Made by a program: the position numbers and the translations under genes
Shown: positions 63,976-64,000 of the stretch, piece after piece
How the letters are laid out: every line of letters begins with the position of its first letter
Numbering within the stretch: position 1 is the first letter of the stretch
The notes under the pieces: generated by a model
Database searches by the model: none
What the model was told of the DNA's origin: nothing
Seen by the model: only the letters and a program-made list of their open reading frames with translations
Origin: an uncultured Clostridia bacterium
GTDB taxonomy: Bacteria > Bacillota > Clostridia > Lachnospirales > CAG-274
DNA: 64,000 bases
Assembly (NCBI GenBank): GCA_947630475.1
Contig: CANRHR010000006.1
Coordinates: forward strand, 86,870 to 150,869
Reading direction: 5' to 3'

Positions 63976-64000
63976 TGTTGAAAAATGTAAATTTATGTGT
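63976..64000 (+). repeat. Second copy of the toxin promoter, cut by the window edge
   Basis: TTGTTGAAAAAT then AAATTTATGTGT matches 63663-63687 except for two adjacent bases. The -10 would begin just outside the window. Confidence 0.7.

Overview
The window looks like the chromosome of an anaerobic, endospore-forming, flagellated member of the class Clostridia (Lachnospirales-like, low GC). The case rests on a complete tricistronic gerA-type germinant receptor, an uninterrupted sigma-K gene, a spore-cortex-type GH18 protein, a Clostridia-type class III fructose-bisphosphatase, a flavodiiron protein, surface proteins with S-layer homology, and a flagellin-csrA pair. No rRNA, tRNA, prophage or CRISPR array was seen; tmRNA is the only stable housekeeping RNA recognised.

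Layout. 1-3.8 kb: 3' part of a GH18 spore protein, then a polar amino-acid ABC transporter (binding protein, permease, ATPase). 4-10 kb (minus): sigK, flavodiiron protein, gerC-gerB-gerA. 10.4-18 kb (minus): a small ORF, trmB, an unknown protein, an SLH-CAP surface protein, rsmA, glmS, glmM. 18.1-25.5 kb (minus): a complete F1Fo ATP synthase operon (subunit I-type genes, then a, c, b, delta, alpha, gamma, beta, epsilon) whose c subunit carries the full sodium-binding signature. 25.8-37.3 kb (minus): lipoprotein, an orphan trpD, and two tandem giant Fn3 surface proteins. 37.6-42.9 kb: DUF1349 protein, a type II restriction-modification pair, a MATE exporter, a lipoprotein. 42.9-48.4 kb: lysC-hom-ACT (minus), then CarD-like regulator and cardiolipin synthase (plus). 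48.4-51.7 kb: flagellin, csrA, a FimB/RecV-size tyrosine recombinase, nagA. 51.9-64 kb: tmRNA, then mostly plus-strand housekeeping and membrane genes, ending in a predicted type I toxin-antitoxin module.

The most interesting non-coding content is: (1) a pair of 28-bp inverted repeats flanking the tyrosine recombinase, with an outward-facing promoter inside the segment, so that inversion would aim it at csrA-flagellin; (2) a dispersed family of about 120-190 bp intergenic elements with three hairpins whose stems change in a compensatory way between copies, two of them flanked by duplicated terminator sequences; (3) a second dispersed family sharing a 19-base core and terminal inverted repeats, one copy abutting tmRNA; (4) a small hydrophobic toxin ORF with sequestered Shine-Dalgarno and an antisense promoter, whose promoter sequence starts to repeat at the window edge; (5) CsrA-type sites in the flagellin leader.

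Gene starts were chosen by Shine-Dalgarno position and family alignment; several differ from the longest open frame. All database-dependent statements are from memory of the families; nothing was searched.
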